Positions 8,830-18,180 of a DNA stretch of 64,000 nt are shown one piece after another. The stretch is from CALINF01 sp039980455 (GTDB taxonomy: Bacteria; Pseudomonadota; Gammaproteobacteria; Pseudomonadales; Halieaceae). The notes beneath the pieces are model-generated. The model did no database searches. It saw only the letters and a list, made by a program, of their open reading frames with translations, and was not told the DNA's origin. Both the position numbers and the translations under genes were made by a program. Where the stretch lies: the NCBI GenBank assembly GCA_039980455.1, contig JBDXCG010000003.1, positions 1,116,001 to 1,180,000 on the forward strand, written 5' to 3'. Within the stretch, counting starts at the first letter, position 1; every line of letters begins with the position of its first letter.

Positions 8830-10097
8830 TTACCTGTTTCCCTGCGGTCACTACCCAACAAAGGCAGAACCCCCGCCACTGTGTGGAAAGATCCAAAGAC
8901 TACAAGCCTATCGTGAACCTGCAGCCTTAATTGTGCTTCAGCAAATGCTGAATCGAGCGCGTCGAAGCAGACAATATTGCGCTCTTCTTCGTCGTTCAAT
9001 ATTGAAGCTACCTGGCTAGAACCAGCGGCTCTGGGCACATGTTCCAGATCTGCCAACAGCCACGTATCGAAGCAATTTTTGCACCGGCGCATCATAGCAT
9101 GAATGTCCTTGTCTGCCATGACCGAAAACAGCGCAAAAGTCCTACCAGCGATGGGATTTTCGCTGAGGTAGTTCACTAGATTTTCAACCGCAGCCGGATT
9201 GTGCGCAACGTCCAGTAGGTATTCCCGCTCATCGCGAATAATCCGCTGTAAACGACCAATGGGAGCCGCCGCCTGCACCAGGGCAGACACATCAAGGTCG
9301 GCCAGATTAACGCCCAGCAGTGCAGCCACTTGTAGCGCAGCGGCGACATTTTCGGCTCTCAGTGCAGGCGGCACGATACAAGATACGATGACATTGTCAT
9401 TGTCTGCGCTGACATACGCAGAGTTATCGGTTATACCGAAATCGGTACCGATGCTCAGAGGTTTTGCTCCCAGGTCGTGCAAAAACTCAATCAAACCCTC
9501 GGGGGGCTGCTTGTCTGCCACAACAACGGGTTTATCGCTTCGAGCTACACCGGCTTTTTCCCTGCCAATCACTTCACGGCTATCGCCAAGCCAGTCCTGA
9601 TGATCCAGCGCGATACTGGTAATCACCGCGATATCAGCATCCACGAGATTCATGGCATCGAGACGCCCCCCCAAGCCCACTTCGAGGATTGCTATATCGG
9701 CCCTGTACTGCACAAAAATCAGCAGCGATGCCAACGTCGCAAATTCAAAATAGGTGAGTGTGGTGTCGCCGCGTGCCTCTTCAATCTGGGCGAAACTAGC
9801 GGCGATATCTGTATCACTAACGGCCGCGCCCTTTACGCGTATGCGCTCGTTGAAGTTCAGAAAGTGAGGGGAAGTACTCAGCCCGGTGGTCATGCCATGG
9901 GCAGTTAAGAGCCGCTCCAGCACCGCAGCTGTGCTGCCCTTGCCGTTGGTACCGGCGATGGTCACAACGGGTAGAGGAAAAGGCAGCAGATTCAGAGCAT
10001 GGGCAACACTACGTATCCGATCCAGGCCTAGCTCAATTTCGGCGGGGTGAATGGCTTCCAAGTGCTGTAGCCACTGCGCCAGTGACCGTTCAGTCAT
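8826..10097 (-). CDS. folC: Bifunctional folylpolyglutamate synthase/dihydrofolate synthase
   Basis: FolC adds glutamate to dihydropteroate and to reduced folates. The P-loop TIAGTNGKGST lies about 45 residues from the chosen start. HFLNFNERIRVKG and the LEVGLGGRLDAMN motif of the Mur-ligase fold follow. The frame is open to 10169, but residues before MTERSLAQWLQHLE have no family counterpart. The ATG at 10097 overlaps the accD stop by 8 bp, which suits translational coupling. It is the usual neighbour of accD and dedD. Confidence 0.93.
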   Translation of the reverse strand: MTERSLAQWLQHLEAIHPAEIELGLDRIRSVAHALNLLPFPLPVVTIAGTNGKGSTAAVLERLLTAHGMTTGLSTSPHFLNFNERIRVKGAAVSDTDIAASFAQIEEARGDTTLTYFEFATLASLLIFVQYRADIAILEVGLGGRLDAMNLVDADIAVITSIALDHQDWLGDSREVIGREKAGVARSDKPVVVADKQPPEGLIEFLHDLGAKPLSIGTDFGITDNSAYVSADNDNVIVSCIVPPALRAENVAAALQVAALLGVNLADLDVSALVQAAAPIGRLQRIIRDEREYLLDVAHNPAAVENLVNYLSENPIAGRTFALFSVMADKDIHAMMRRCKNCFDTWLLADLEHVPRAAGSSQVASILNDEEERNIVCFDALDSAFAEAQLRLQVHDRLVVFGSFHTVAGVLPLLGSDRRETGN

Positions 10098-11028
10098 CGC
10101 TGTCCGGAAGAGGAACCGGTTCAGCCTCCAGTTCAACCGGCTCAGGATCTGCAACCTTCTCATCGGCATCAGAGTGCTGGTGCGTCAGCTTGGCAAGCAG
10201 GCGGCCGAGCGTATCTCGCATCTCGGTACGATGCACGATCATGTCAATTGCGCCATGATCCAGGAGAAACTCCGAGCGCTGAAAGCCTTCGGGCAATTTC
10301 TGCCGAATAGTCTGTTCAATAATGTTGGGGCCAGCAAATCCCGCTCGCGCGTCCGGTTCTGCCACATTGATATCACCCAATAGTGCCAACGACGCTGATA
10401 CACCACCGTAAATGGGGTCGGTCATCACGGAAATATAGGGGACGCCGGCGAGCTTCATGCGCTCTATCACGGCACTGGTCTTGGCCATTTGCATGAGCGA
10501 GATCAGCGCCTCCTGCATGCGGGCACCACCTGAGGCTGAGAAACAGACAAGCGGAATTTTCTCTTCCAATGCGAGCTGAGCCGCGCGTGTGAATTTCTCA
10601 CCCACCGCGTAGCCCATTGAACCACCCAAAAATGCAAACTCAAATGCAACGGTCACCACAGGCATACCCTGTAATCGCCCTCGCATAGCGATCAGAGCAT
10701 CTTTTTCGCCAGTGGTTTTTTGAGCGGCTGCTACACGATCTCGGTAGCGCTTTTTATCCTTAAACTTGAGACGATCTACCGGCTCTACATCTGTCGCGAT
10801 TTCCTCACGAGCATCGGCATCGAGGAAGATATCGAGGCGGCGGCGAGCGCCAATTCGCATGTGATGATCGCATTTTGGGCACACGTCATCATTGCGCTCC
10901 ACATCTGGTCGATACAGAACCGCATCGCACTTGACGCACTTCTTCCAGAGCCCCTCTGGCACTCCGCCACGCCGACTGGTTTCGTCCTTTCGAACGCCAG
11001 AAGGTAGGATCTTGTCTATCCAGCTCAT
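10090..11028 (-). CDS. accD: Acetyl-CoA carboxylase carboxyltransferase subunit beta
   Basis: This is the 312-residue beta subunit of the carboxyltransferase that makes malonyl-CoA for fatty acid synthesis with AccA. A four-cysteine zinc ribbon is present at Cys31, Cys34, Cys50 and Cys53, followed by the crotonase-like core with CFSASGGARMQE and the GYAVGEKFTRA region. The C-terminal ~30 residues are acidic and variable. It lies 49 bp downstream of trpA, and folC overlaps its end. Confidence 0.96.
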   Translation of the reverse strand: MSWIDKILPSGVRKDETSRRGGVPEGLWKKCVKCDAVLYRPDVERNDDVCPKCDHHMRIGARRRLDIFLDADAREEIATDVEPVDRLKFKDKKRYRDRVAAAQKTTGEKDALIAMRGRLQGMPVVTVAFEFAFLGGSMGYAVGEKFTRAAQLALEEKIPLVCFSASGGARMQEALISLMQMAKTSAVIERMKLAGVPYISVMTDPIYGGVSASLALLGDINVAEPDARAGFAGPNIIEQTIRQKLPEGFQRSEFLLDHGAIDMIVHRTEMRDTLGRLLAKLTHQHSDADEKVADPEPVELEAEPVPLPDSDD

Positions 11029-11077
11029 TGCGAGTCCCCTGCGATTGTTACGCCATTATAAACGTGCAGCGGGCGTT

Positions 11078-11899
11078 CTAGGAAGCGATCGAATCAATAC
11101 CCTGTCGAATACCTGAAAGCAGGCTCGTTGCAGCCAAGATCGCTGCTTCTGAATCGCCGCCCTCTTCCATCGCCTGTGCCATTGCATTGACGAGAGCACT
11201 TCCAACCACCACACCGTCGGCTACGCGCGCCACTGTCATCGCTGACTCCGCGTCTTTAATGCCAAAGCCGACTGCAACAGGTAGCGTTGAATGGCTGCGA
11301 ATTTTGTTGACGTGCATTGCGACATCGTCGACATCCAGATGACCTGCACCAGTCACGCCTTTGAGCGACACGTAATAGACAAAGCCGCGAGCTTGGCGGG
11401 CGATAATCTCGATTCGCTCATCTGGAGTAGTTGGAGCAATAAGAAATATATTGTCCATATCGACGCGCTGCAGTTCCGCGTTCACTGTCTCTACTTCTTC
11501 GGGGGGAATGTCGACTGTTAGCAAGGCGTCGATGCCTGCGGCGGCGGCCGCATCACAGAATGCCCCGTACCCCATGTGCTCTACGGGATTGGCATAGCCC
11601 ATTAATAACACTGGCGTTTCGCTATCTTGCTGACGAAACTCAGCAACCATCTCAATGGCATGGCGCAGTGAGGTTCCATCCGCAAGCGCACGCTCATGCC
11701 CAAGTTGAATCACCGGCCCTTCAGACATCGGATCTGAAAAAGGCACACCAACCTCGATAATATCGGCGCCTGCGTCAACCAATCGATGCATGAGCTGCAC
11801 TGTGATCTCGCGTGTTGGATCGCCCGCTACTATGTAGGGGATTAACGCCTTACGACCCTGCTCTGCAAGCGCCTGAAAACGCCCCGCAATTCGACTCAC
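11078..11899 (-). CDS. trpA: Tryptophan synthase alpha chain
   Basis: This 273-residue TIM-barrel subunit cleaves indole-3-glycerol phosphate and passes indole to TrpB. The catalytic Glu is in DIIEVGVPFSDPMSEGP and the Asp in LLTVDIPPEE; the phosphate-binding region VAVGFGIKDAE is near the end. The start codon is GTG at 11899 with GGAG eight bases upstream. It follows trpB by 12 bp, so trpF-trpB-trpA form one unit placed between truA and accD. Confidence 0.96.
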   Translation of the reverse strand: MSRIAGRFQALAEQGRKALIPYIVAGDPTREITVQLMHRLVDAGADIIEVGVPFSDPMSEGPVIQLGHERALADGTSLRHAIEMVAEFRQQDSETPVLLMGYANPVEHMGYGAFCDAAAAAGIDALLTVDIPPEEVETVNAELQRVDMDNIFLIAPTTPDERIEIIARQARGFVYYVSLKGVTGAGHLDVDDVAMHVNKIRSHSTLPVAVGFGIKDAESAMTVARVADGVVVGSALVNAMAQAMEEGGDSEAAILAATSLLSGIRQGIDSIAS

Positions 11900-11911
11900 C
11901 CGTTTAACTCC

Positions 11912-13132
11912 TTACATCTCAAGACCGTCGATCTGGGCGACGGTATGAATATCCTTGTCACCACGGCCAGACAAATTAACGACAATTGTCTGCTGCGGCG
12001 TCATTGTTGCTGCCAATTTCTCTGCATAAGCCAGAGCGTGCGCTGTCTCCAGCGCCGGCATAATACCTTCTACGCGAGTCAGGCTATGAAACGCGGCCAA
12101 TGCCTCATCATCATTGGCAGCGACATAATTTACCCGACCAATATCCTTGAGCCACGAGTGCTCTGGACCTACGCCTGGATAATCTAGCCCAGCCGATACT
12201 GAATGCGTATGCATTATCTGACCATCGGCGTCCTGCATCAGATAGGTTCGGTTGCCGTGCAAGATTCCAGGAGTACCCGCAGTCAGCGGCGCTGCGTGCT
12301 GGTTGGTCGATACACCATGTCCGCCTGCTTCCACGCCATACATTGCGACTTCTTCGTCAGCGAGAAACGGGTGGAATAAGCCAATGGCATTTGAACCGCC
12401 ACCCACACAAGCCACTAACGCGTCGGGCAGTTTGCCAACCTGAGCGAGTGACTGTATTCGTGTCTCGCGGCCAATCACCGCCTGAAAGTCACGTACTAGC
12501 ATGGGATAAGGGTGCGGCCCGGCAACAGTTCCGATGATATAAAACGTATCATCAACATTGGTTACCCAGTCGCGCATAGCCTCATTCATGGCGTCCTTAA
12601 GTGTTCGCGATCCGGACGTCACAGGTATAACCGTCGCGCCCAATAGTTTCATGCGGTACACATTCAGCGCTTGTCTGCGTACATCCTCCTCACCCATGAA
12701 AACATGACATTCCAAACCCAGGCGCGCGGCAATAGTCGCGGTAGCAACACCGTGCTGACCCGCACCGGTTTCGGCGATCACACGTCGTTTACCCATGTGC
12801 TTTGCAAGGAGCGCTTGCCCGACCGTGTTGTTTACCTTATGCGCACCGGTGTGATTGAGATCTTCGCGCTTAAGAAAAATGCGGGCGCCACCCACCTGGC
12901 TTGACCAGCGCTTGGCCTCATACAATGGTGAAGGACGGCCAACATAATGGGCAAGATCTTCATCCAGCTCGCGTTGAAACTCTGCGTCATCCGATAGCTT
13001 GCGATACAGCGCTTCCAGTTCAGCCAAGGCGGACATCAATGTTTCGGCGACAAATTTGCCACCATAAACACCAAAGCGTCCGTCACGATCGGGAACCGTA
13101 TTAAACAGTTCTTGCGTCATCTTACTCGTCAT
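11912..13132 (-). CDS. trpB: Tryptophan synthase beta chain
   Basis: This 406-residue PLP enzyme joins indole and serine to make tryptophan. The PLP lysine is in HTGAHKVNNTVGQ (~residue 98) and the glycine-rich phosphate loop is CVGGGSNAIGLF; the GRGDKDI motif lies at the C-terminus. An alternative ATG four codons downstream (13120) is possible. It is separated by 3 bp from trpF upstream and by 12 bp from trpA downstream. Confidence 0.97.
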   Translation of the reverse strand: MTSKMTQELFNTVPDRDGRFGVYGGKFVAETLMSALAELEALYRKLSDDAEFQRELDEDLAHYVGRPSPLYEAKRWSSQVGGARIFLKREDLNHTGAHKVNNTVGQALLAKHMGKRRVIAETGAGQHGVATATIAARLGLECHVFMGEEDVRRQALNVYRMKLLGATVIPVTSGSRTLKDAMNEAMRDWVTNVDDTFYIIGTVAGPHPYPMLVRDFQAVIGRETRIQSLAQVGKLPDALVACVGGGSNAIGLFHPFLADEEVAMYGVEAGGHGVSTNQHAAPLTAGTPGILHGNRTYLMQDADGQIMHTHSVSAGLDYPGVGPEHSWLKDIGRVNYVAANDDEALAAFHSLTRVEGIMPALETAHALAYAEKLAATMTPQQTIVVNLSGRGDKDIHTVAQIDGLEM

Positions 13133-13135
13133 TTT

Positions 13136-13813
13136 TCACTCACCTTTCGGGATTTGATCCGCCGATCTTACTGCCGACACAAAGGCGGCAATCTTCTCGG
13201 AACTCTTCAGGCCTGGCGCTGATTCCACGCCACCGCTCACATCTACCGCCGCAACTCGAGTCGCTTGTATGGCGCCGCAAACGTTATCCGGCGTCAGACC
13301 ACCAGCGAGTACTATTTTTCCCGCCTGCGAGCGTGGCACCAGTGACCAGTCGAACACCTCACCTGTACCGCCGGGCACACCTGGCTTGAATGCATCCAGC
13401 AGAATTGAGCGGGCGTCACGCCAAGCGTTCATCAATTGCGCCACATCGTCCCCGGGCTTCACTCGAAGCGCTTTAAGAAAAGGAACACCAAGAGCGGCAC
13501 AAAATTGCGGCGTCTCATCACCATGCAGTTGCAGCAGGTCCAGACCTACGCTCTTGTTAATACGCTCGATTTCCGAGGCTGTCTCATTAACAAACAAACC
13601 CACGGCAGTAACAAAAGGGGGCAGATTCGCGACAATCTCACGCGCAATGTCCACGCTTACCGCGCGGGGGCTGGATGGATAGAATACCAACCCGATGGCG
13701 TCAGCGCCGGCTTGCGCAGCTGACAAGGCGTCTTCGACACGGGTAATACCGCAAATTTTGATGCGCGTGTGTAACACAGGACTATCGGGTTGCGAAAAAA
13801 GAGGCGCAATCAT
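13136..13813 (-). CDS. trpF: Phosphoribosylanthranilate isomerase
   Basis: TrpF carries out the third step of the tryptophan branch. The N-terminal RIKICGITR motif holds the catalytic Cys (about residue 21 from the ATG used), LLQLHGDET is the family's central motif, and LAGGLTPDNV and VDVSGGVE form the phosphate-binding loops with the catalytic Asp. The ATG at 13813 lacks a clear ribosome site; GTG at 13777 or TTG at 13774 would give a protein beginning just before RIKICG, closer to the usual family length. The start is therefore uncertain, but the function is not. Confidence 0.93.
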   Translation of the reverse strand: MIAPLFSQPDSPVLHTRIKICGITRVEDALSAAQAGADAIGLVFYPSSPRAVSVDIAREIVANLPPFVTAVGLFVNETASEIERINKSVGLDLLQLHGDETPQFCAALGVPFLKALRVKPGDDVAQLMNAWRDARSILLDAFKPGVPGGTGEVFDWSLVPRSQAGKIVLAGGLTPDNVCGAIQATRVAAVDVSGGVESAPGLKSSEKIAAFVSAVRSADQIPKGE

Positions 13814-13838
13814 AGCAGATGCGCGCGCATATGGGTGC

Positions 13839-14726
13839 TTAAGGCGTCAAAATCCTGGGTCCGGGCTTGCTTTTGGGTAGACCAAACTCAGCTGGATAAT
13901 CCACGCCAGCCAAATACAAACCGTCGGCGGCCGCTGTATCGGCAGCCACGGCCCGATTTCTACCCGCCAATAGTTCACCAAGCCAATGCACAGGCTTTTT
14001 ACCGCAGCCCACCGCCATTAACGACCCCACTATATTGCGCACCATGTGGTGCAAAAATGCATTCGCAGTAAGGTCAATCAGCACACAGTCATCCTCGCGA
14101 TGCACTGCGATCGAATGCATGTTGCGCATCGGGGTAGAAGACTGGCAACTGGCGGCTCGAAAGGCACTAAAGTCCTGCTCACCCAACAGCGCCTGCGCCG
14201 CTTCATGCATCTTGGCGGCGTCCAGGGGAGCGCGATACCAGGTAACCATGCCCTCCATCAACGCAGGACGTATAACGGTGTTGCTGATGATATAGCGATA
14301 ACGACGCGCCTGCGCGGAGAAACGTGCATGAAATTCCTGTGGGACCGGTCGCGCCCAGTGCACTCTTACGCTGCGCGGCAATGATGCATTGGTGCCCATA
14401 ACCCACGCTTTACAACTGCGCCCAACGGGATCGTCAAAGTGCGCTATCTGCCCAAGACCGTGAACACCAGCGTCAGTCCTACCCGCGCAGTGCACACGGA
14501 TGGGTTTCGCCGCTATCGCAGACAGCGCTTCCTCCAGCACTTCCTGCACAGTAGTAACATTTAGATGAGGTTGTGACTGCCAGCCGGAGAAATCTCTGCC
14601 ATTGTATTCGATGCTGCAGGCAACCCTGCTACCCGGAGGTAGCGGGTCTGGGGAAAATGGCTGTTCAACCAATGCGTTCGATGAGAGCGCGCGCTTCCTG
14701 TTGTTGCTCGTCGTTACCCTCGGCAA
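13839..14726 (-). CDS. truA: tRNA pseudouridine(38-40) synthase
   Basis: TruA makes pseudouridine in the anticodon arm of many tRNAs. The catalytic Asp is in CAGRTDAGVHG (residue 85 in the longest reading). The domain proper starts near CSIEYNGRDFSGWQ and ends with the HHMVRNIVGSLMAVG region. No ATG exists upstream of the domain. The longest reading starts at TTG 14726, 62 bp inside fimV; TTG at 14672 would overlap the fimV stop by only 8 bp. Neither has a clear Shine-Dalgarno sequence, so the start needs direct evidence. The fimV-truA-trpF order is as in Pseudomonas. Confidence 0.93.
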   Translation of the reverse strand: MPRVTTSNNRKRALSSNALVEQPFSPDPLPPGSRVACSIEYNGRDFSGWQSQPHLNVTTVQEVLEEALSAIAAKPIRVHCAGRTDAGVHGLGQIAHFDDPVGRSCKAWVMGTNASLPRSVRVHWARPVPQEFHARFSAQARRYRYIISNTVIRPALMEGMVTWYRAPLDAAKMHEAAQALLGEQDFSAFRAASCQSSTPMRNMHSIAVHREDDCVLIDLTANAFLHHMVRNIVGSLMAVGCGKKPVHWLGELLAGRNRAVAADTAAADGLYLAGVDYPAEFGLPKSKPGPRILTP

Positions 14727-16908
14727 TGACTTCGTCGAGAATCAACTTGGCGCCATCTTCATCACCCATGTCCAGATAGGCCCTGGCCAGGTCAAGCTTG
14801 GTCGACATGGGGTTGCCCTCGGTAGCAAACACCAGGTCTTCTTCGTCGGGTGCATCGTTCAAAACTTCGGCAAAGTCTGATGAAAGATCCAGATCGTCGC
14901 TATCAGCACCCTCAATTTCCAATCCACTGAATGTATCTTCCAAGGGCTCTTCTTGAGAGAGCTCCAGATCAGCGGTTGCGGGAGCTGCGCTATCAGCGGC
15001 AGAAGCGGCATCCATAAATACCCTGGCTCCCGCCAACGCATCGGGGTCGTTTATTCGCTGCAGCTGAGCATAATTCTCCGCAACCAAATCAGCATCACCC
15101 AGTTCCTGGCCAAGCTCTATTAGCTTAAGACGGTAAGAAGTGTTATCGGCATCACTCTTTAGCGCACCATTCAACAGGTCTACGGCTTGCGGGAGCCGGC
15201 CATAAGCGACATAAATATCAGCCTCTGCCAGTGCATCGCCAGCCTCCTCGTCAGTGGAGTAGTCGTCGTGCTTTTCTTGGCCGTACCCACGATCACCATC
15301 TCCACCCAGTAATTCTTCAAGAGAGTCGTTTTCTTCTTCTGGAGCAGGCTCAATCAGCGCTTCTACCGGTGCAGCAGGCTCAACCTCCTGTGGCGCTTCG
15401 ACCTCCACTGCAGCCGACTGCAATTGCACACCCTCAAACGCTTCGTCATTGGCTACCGGCTGGGGCAATGTCTCTTCTGAGTCTTCACTTGCGTTCTTGC
15501 GACGCCAGAAAAACAGGCCTGCTAGAGCCGCGAGAATGAGTCCACCCAAATAGGGCAAATAGCTCATCAATCCGCCCTCTTCAGGAGGCGGTGCTACGGG
15601 TGTGGGCTTGGGCTCTGGCTGCTGAACTTGAGGTTGAGCGGGCGGGCTAACTGCGGCCTCAGCAGACTCAGTCTCCGCGATGCTATCCGCCACCATGCCG
15701 TCAGAGACATCATCGACGTCACCCGGACCGGAGCCTCCCATCATCGTTTCCGCGGGCGCTGTTCGCGCTTCTTCAAGCGCTGCCTGCAATGCGGCTATCT
15801 GCTCGTCCTTAACGCTGACTATGCGCTCGAGAGTTTCTACCTGCTCAGTCAGCTGCGCCATATCAGCCGACAGCTCGGCATTGGCACGTGCATTGAGATC
15901 CGATTCTTCAGCGGCGCTGCTCGAAGACATCGAGCCACCACTTGCTGCAGTGGCACTCTGCGTTGTGCCTTCGCCTGCATCTGCATCGTTTGGGTCATCG
16001 CCCGCGTCGGCAGAGATTCGTAATGAGGGTCCGCCACCATAGGATGGCTCAGAGGCACGACCCGCGCGCCAATCTTCGTTCTGCTGATTAACCTCCGCCA
16101 AGGCCTGCGCGAGGTTATCGGAGCTGATGTCTCCGGTATCGGGCATGTAGACTATATAGCCCGCCTTGATACGGTTGATATTGCCGTCGATGAAGGCATT
16201 CGGATTCATCCGCTGGATATCCAGCATGGCCTGATGTACGGAGACACCCTCGGGCTTGCCGGCCAGCGCTATGTTCCACAGCGTTTCATCGCGGCGAATC
16301 ATATAGCGGGCACCAGGCGTTGGAACGCCTGAGGTTCCTGCGCTGAAATCACGCTGAGGCATTTCGCCCGGCGCAAGATCTGACTGCTTTACGTCGACCC
16401 GAGTGCCGCTAGTCGCTGCGGCTCCCTGCTTTTTTGGTGTCGGCGCTGGCAGGCCCTCCACCTCCGCAACACGCTCAGATGCAGAGATCACCTGTGTCGA
16501 CTCATCAAAAACAGGAGGGTCTATCAATACGGTGTATTCACGCAGCAAGCGGCCAGATGGCCAGCGCGCTTCGATGATAAAATCCAGATAGGGCTCTAGT
16601 ACGGGCTCTTCAGAGGTGACGATAATCATCCCCCGGCCGCTAGCATCTACGGTTACGTCAAACTTGATACCGGTAAGGAAGTAGGCGCGATCGACACCGA
16701 GTCGTTCGAAATCGTCCGACGTTGCCAGGCGAATTCGAATTTCATCTGAATGCAGACCATCGGTGTTGAGTAAGTCTACTTGCGCTTTGAGTGGCTCGTT
16801 AAGAAACGACTCCAGCGTGATATCCCCAAGTCCCAACGCCCAGACAGAGCCCGCATGCATACAGCCCAGTGAAAAAAGCGCTGCTGCCAACTTATTCTTC
16901 GTAGCCAT
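14665..16908 (-). CDS. fimV: FimV-like LysM and TPR inner-membrane protein
   Basis: This protein of about 747 residues is a peptidoglycan-binding hub needed for polar type IV pilus assembly and cyclic-AMP signalling in Pseudomonas. From the ATG at 16908 it has a signal peptide (MATKNKLAAALF to VWALG), the conserved FimV N-terminal region (LGDITLESFLNEPLKA), a LysM domain (about residues 205-255, starting at YMIRRDETLWNIAL) and a coiled coil near residues 340-375. A membrane segment (LMSYLPYLGGLILAALAG) follows, then a very acidic linker and a C-terminal TPR-like FimV domain starting near NPMSTKLDLARAYLD. The frame is open to 16983, but a signal peptide is formed only from 16908. Confidence 0.92.
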   Translation of the reverse strand: MATKNKLAAALFSLGCMHAGSVWALGLGDITLESFLNEPLKAQVDLLNTDGLHSDEIRIRLATSDDFERLGVDRAYFLTGIKFDVTVDASGRGMIIVTSEEPVLEPYLDFIIEARWPSGRLLREYTVLIDPPVFDESTQVISASERVAEVEGLPAPTPKKQGAAATSGTRVDVKQSDLAPGEMPQRDFSAGTSGVPTPGARYMIRRDETLWNIALAGKPEGVSVHQAMLDIQRMNPNAFIDGNINRIKAGYIVYMPDTGDISSDNLAQALAEVNQQNEDWRAGRASEPSYGGGPSLRISADAGDDPNDADAGEGTTQSATAASGGSMSSSSAAEESDLNARANAELSADMAQLTEQVETLERIVSVKDEQIAALQAALEEARTAPAETMMGGSGPGDVDDVSDGMVADSIAETESAEAAVSPPAQPQVQQPEPKPTPVAPPPEEGGLMSYLPYLGGLILAALAGLFFWRRKNASEDSEETLPQPVANDEAFEGVQLQSAAVEVEAPQEVEPAAPVEALIEPAPEEENDSLEELLGGDGDRGYGQEKHDDYSTDEEAGDALAEADIYVAYGRLPQAVDLLNGALKSDADNTSYRLKLIELGQELGDADLVAENYAQLQRINDPDALAGARVFMDAASAADSAAPATADLELSQEEPLEDTFSGLEIEGADSDDLDLSSDFAEVLNDAPDEEDLVFATEGNPMSTKLDLARAYLDMGDEDGAKLILDEVIAEGNDEQQQEARALIERIG

Positions 16909-17107
16909 AGCTAAAGCCTTATTATTTTTTCCCTGAACCACCTGACACACATCCCCGGGTGGTGCCACATACCGCGCTGCCACAATGCTTGCTAAAAAAT
17001 CTTGCCCCTACAAGCACTTGCACAGGATGTTAAAAGTATTGCTACAAGTACATCCATGCACATAAGTCAGCGTCGGACTTCTCTCAAGTATGTTTTATAG
17101 GCCACCA

Positions 17108-18133
17108 TTAATCAAGATAGGTCTGGATCAAGCTCTCGGCAATTTGCACACTATTTAGAGCAGCACCTTTGCGCACATTGTCGGACACAACCCACAAATC
17201 GAGGCCTCGAGGGTGGGAGATATCCTCACGAATTCGCCCCACGAACACGGGGTCCTGCCCCGCTGAATCTCCAATGGGAGTGGGATAGCCGCCGTCTACC
17301 GGCTCGTCCATCACAGTGACACCCGGCGAGGCAGCCAGCAATGTCCGCGCCTGAGCCGCAGAAATCTTGTCCACAGTCTCGATATGCACTGCTTCGGAAT
17401 GTCCATAAAACACTGGCACGCGCACGCAGGTCGGATTCACCATCAACGAGGGGTCATCAAATATTTTCTGCGTCTCCCATACCATTTTCATTTCCTCACG
17501 GGTATAGCCGTTGTCCTGAAAAGTATCGATATGCGGTAAGACGTTGAACGCTATCTGCTTGGGATACACCTTAGACTCGATTTCCTGCCCGTTAAGTAGC
17601 CGTGCAGTTTGCCCCGCCAATTCCTCAACAGCCTCTTTACCCGTACCAGAGACCGCCTGATAGGTAGCCACGTTAATGCGCTCTATTCCCACTGCGTCGT
17701 AGATCGGCTTCAAGGCAACCAGCATCTGGATGGTGGAGCAATTGGGGTTAGCAATAATATTGCGTATCGAATAGTCAGCAAGGGCCTCTGGGTTAACCTC
17801 AGGGATTACCAGTGGGATATCGGGCTCCTGGCGAAAATGCGAGGTATTGTCCACAACGACGCATCCCGCAGCGGCTGCCTTAGGCGCATACTGCTCAGAG
17901 ATATCGCCACCTGCAGAGAACAGGCCAATCTGAACTTGGGAAAAATCAAACTCCGCCAGATCGGTGACACGAACGCTGTTACCGCAGAACTGAATAGATT
18001 TACCTGCCGAGCGACTGCTCGCCAATGGGTACAATGTGCCAACTGGAAAGTTACGCTCTTCTAGAATCGAGATCATCGCCTCGCCCACTGCCCCAGTTGC
18101 ACCAACAACTGCTATGTCATATGTCTCGCTCAT
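17108..18133 (-). CDS. asd: Aspartate-semialdehyde dehydrogenase
   Basis: This 341-residue enzyme reduces aspartyl phosphate at the branch point to lysine/diaminopimelate, threonine and methionine. The NADP-binding loop is VVGATGAVGEAM at the N-terminus, the catalytic Cys is in NPNCSTIQM (~residue 131) and the substrate-binding His is in RVPVFYGHSEA. It lies 47 bp downstream of leuB and 199 bp upstream of fimV. The GHSEAVHIET form is that of the shorter Asd type rather than the 370-residue enterobacterial type. Confidence 0.95.
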   Translation of the reverse strand: MSETYDIAVVGATGAVGEAMISILEERNFPVGTLYPLASSRSAGKSIQFCGNSVRVTDLAEFDFSQVQIGLFSAGGDISEQYAPKAAAAGCVVVDNTSHFRQEPDIPLVIPEVNPEALADYSIRNIIANPNCSTIQMLVALKPIYDAVGIERINVATYQAVSGTGKEAVEELAGQTARLLNGQEIESKVYPKQIAFNVLPHIDTFQDNGYTREEMKMVWETQKIFDDPSLMVNPTCVRVPVFYGHSEAVHIETVDKISAAQARTLLAASPGVTVMDEPVDGGYPTPIGDSAGQDPVFVGRIREDISHPRGLDLWVVSDNVRKGAALNSVQIAESLIQTYLD

Positions 18134-18180
18134 GTTCTTTCTTCTCCGATTCGTAGGCTGCTTACTACAGCGTGGTGACT

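Noticed and set aside
8236..9019. Long open frames on the plus strand opposite dedD and folC (about 225 residues)
   Set aside because: They are antisense shadows of two well-identified genes, have no ribosome sites and no recognisable motifs.
16909..17107. A terminator downstream of asd (CTTG-TAGGGG-CAAG followed by a T-run on the minus strand)
   Set aside because: The stem is only 4-5 bp, too weak to claim, although a T-run does follow it.
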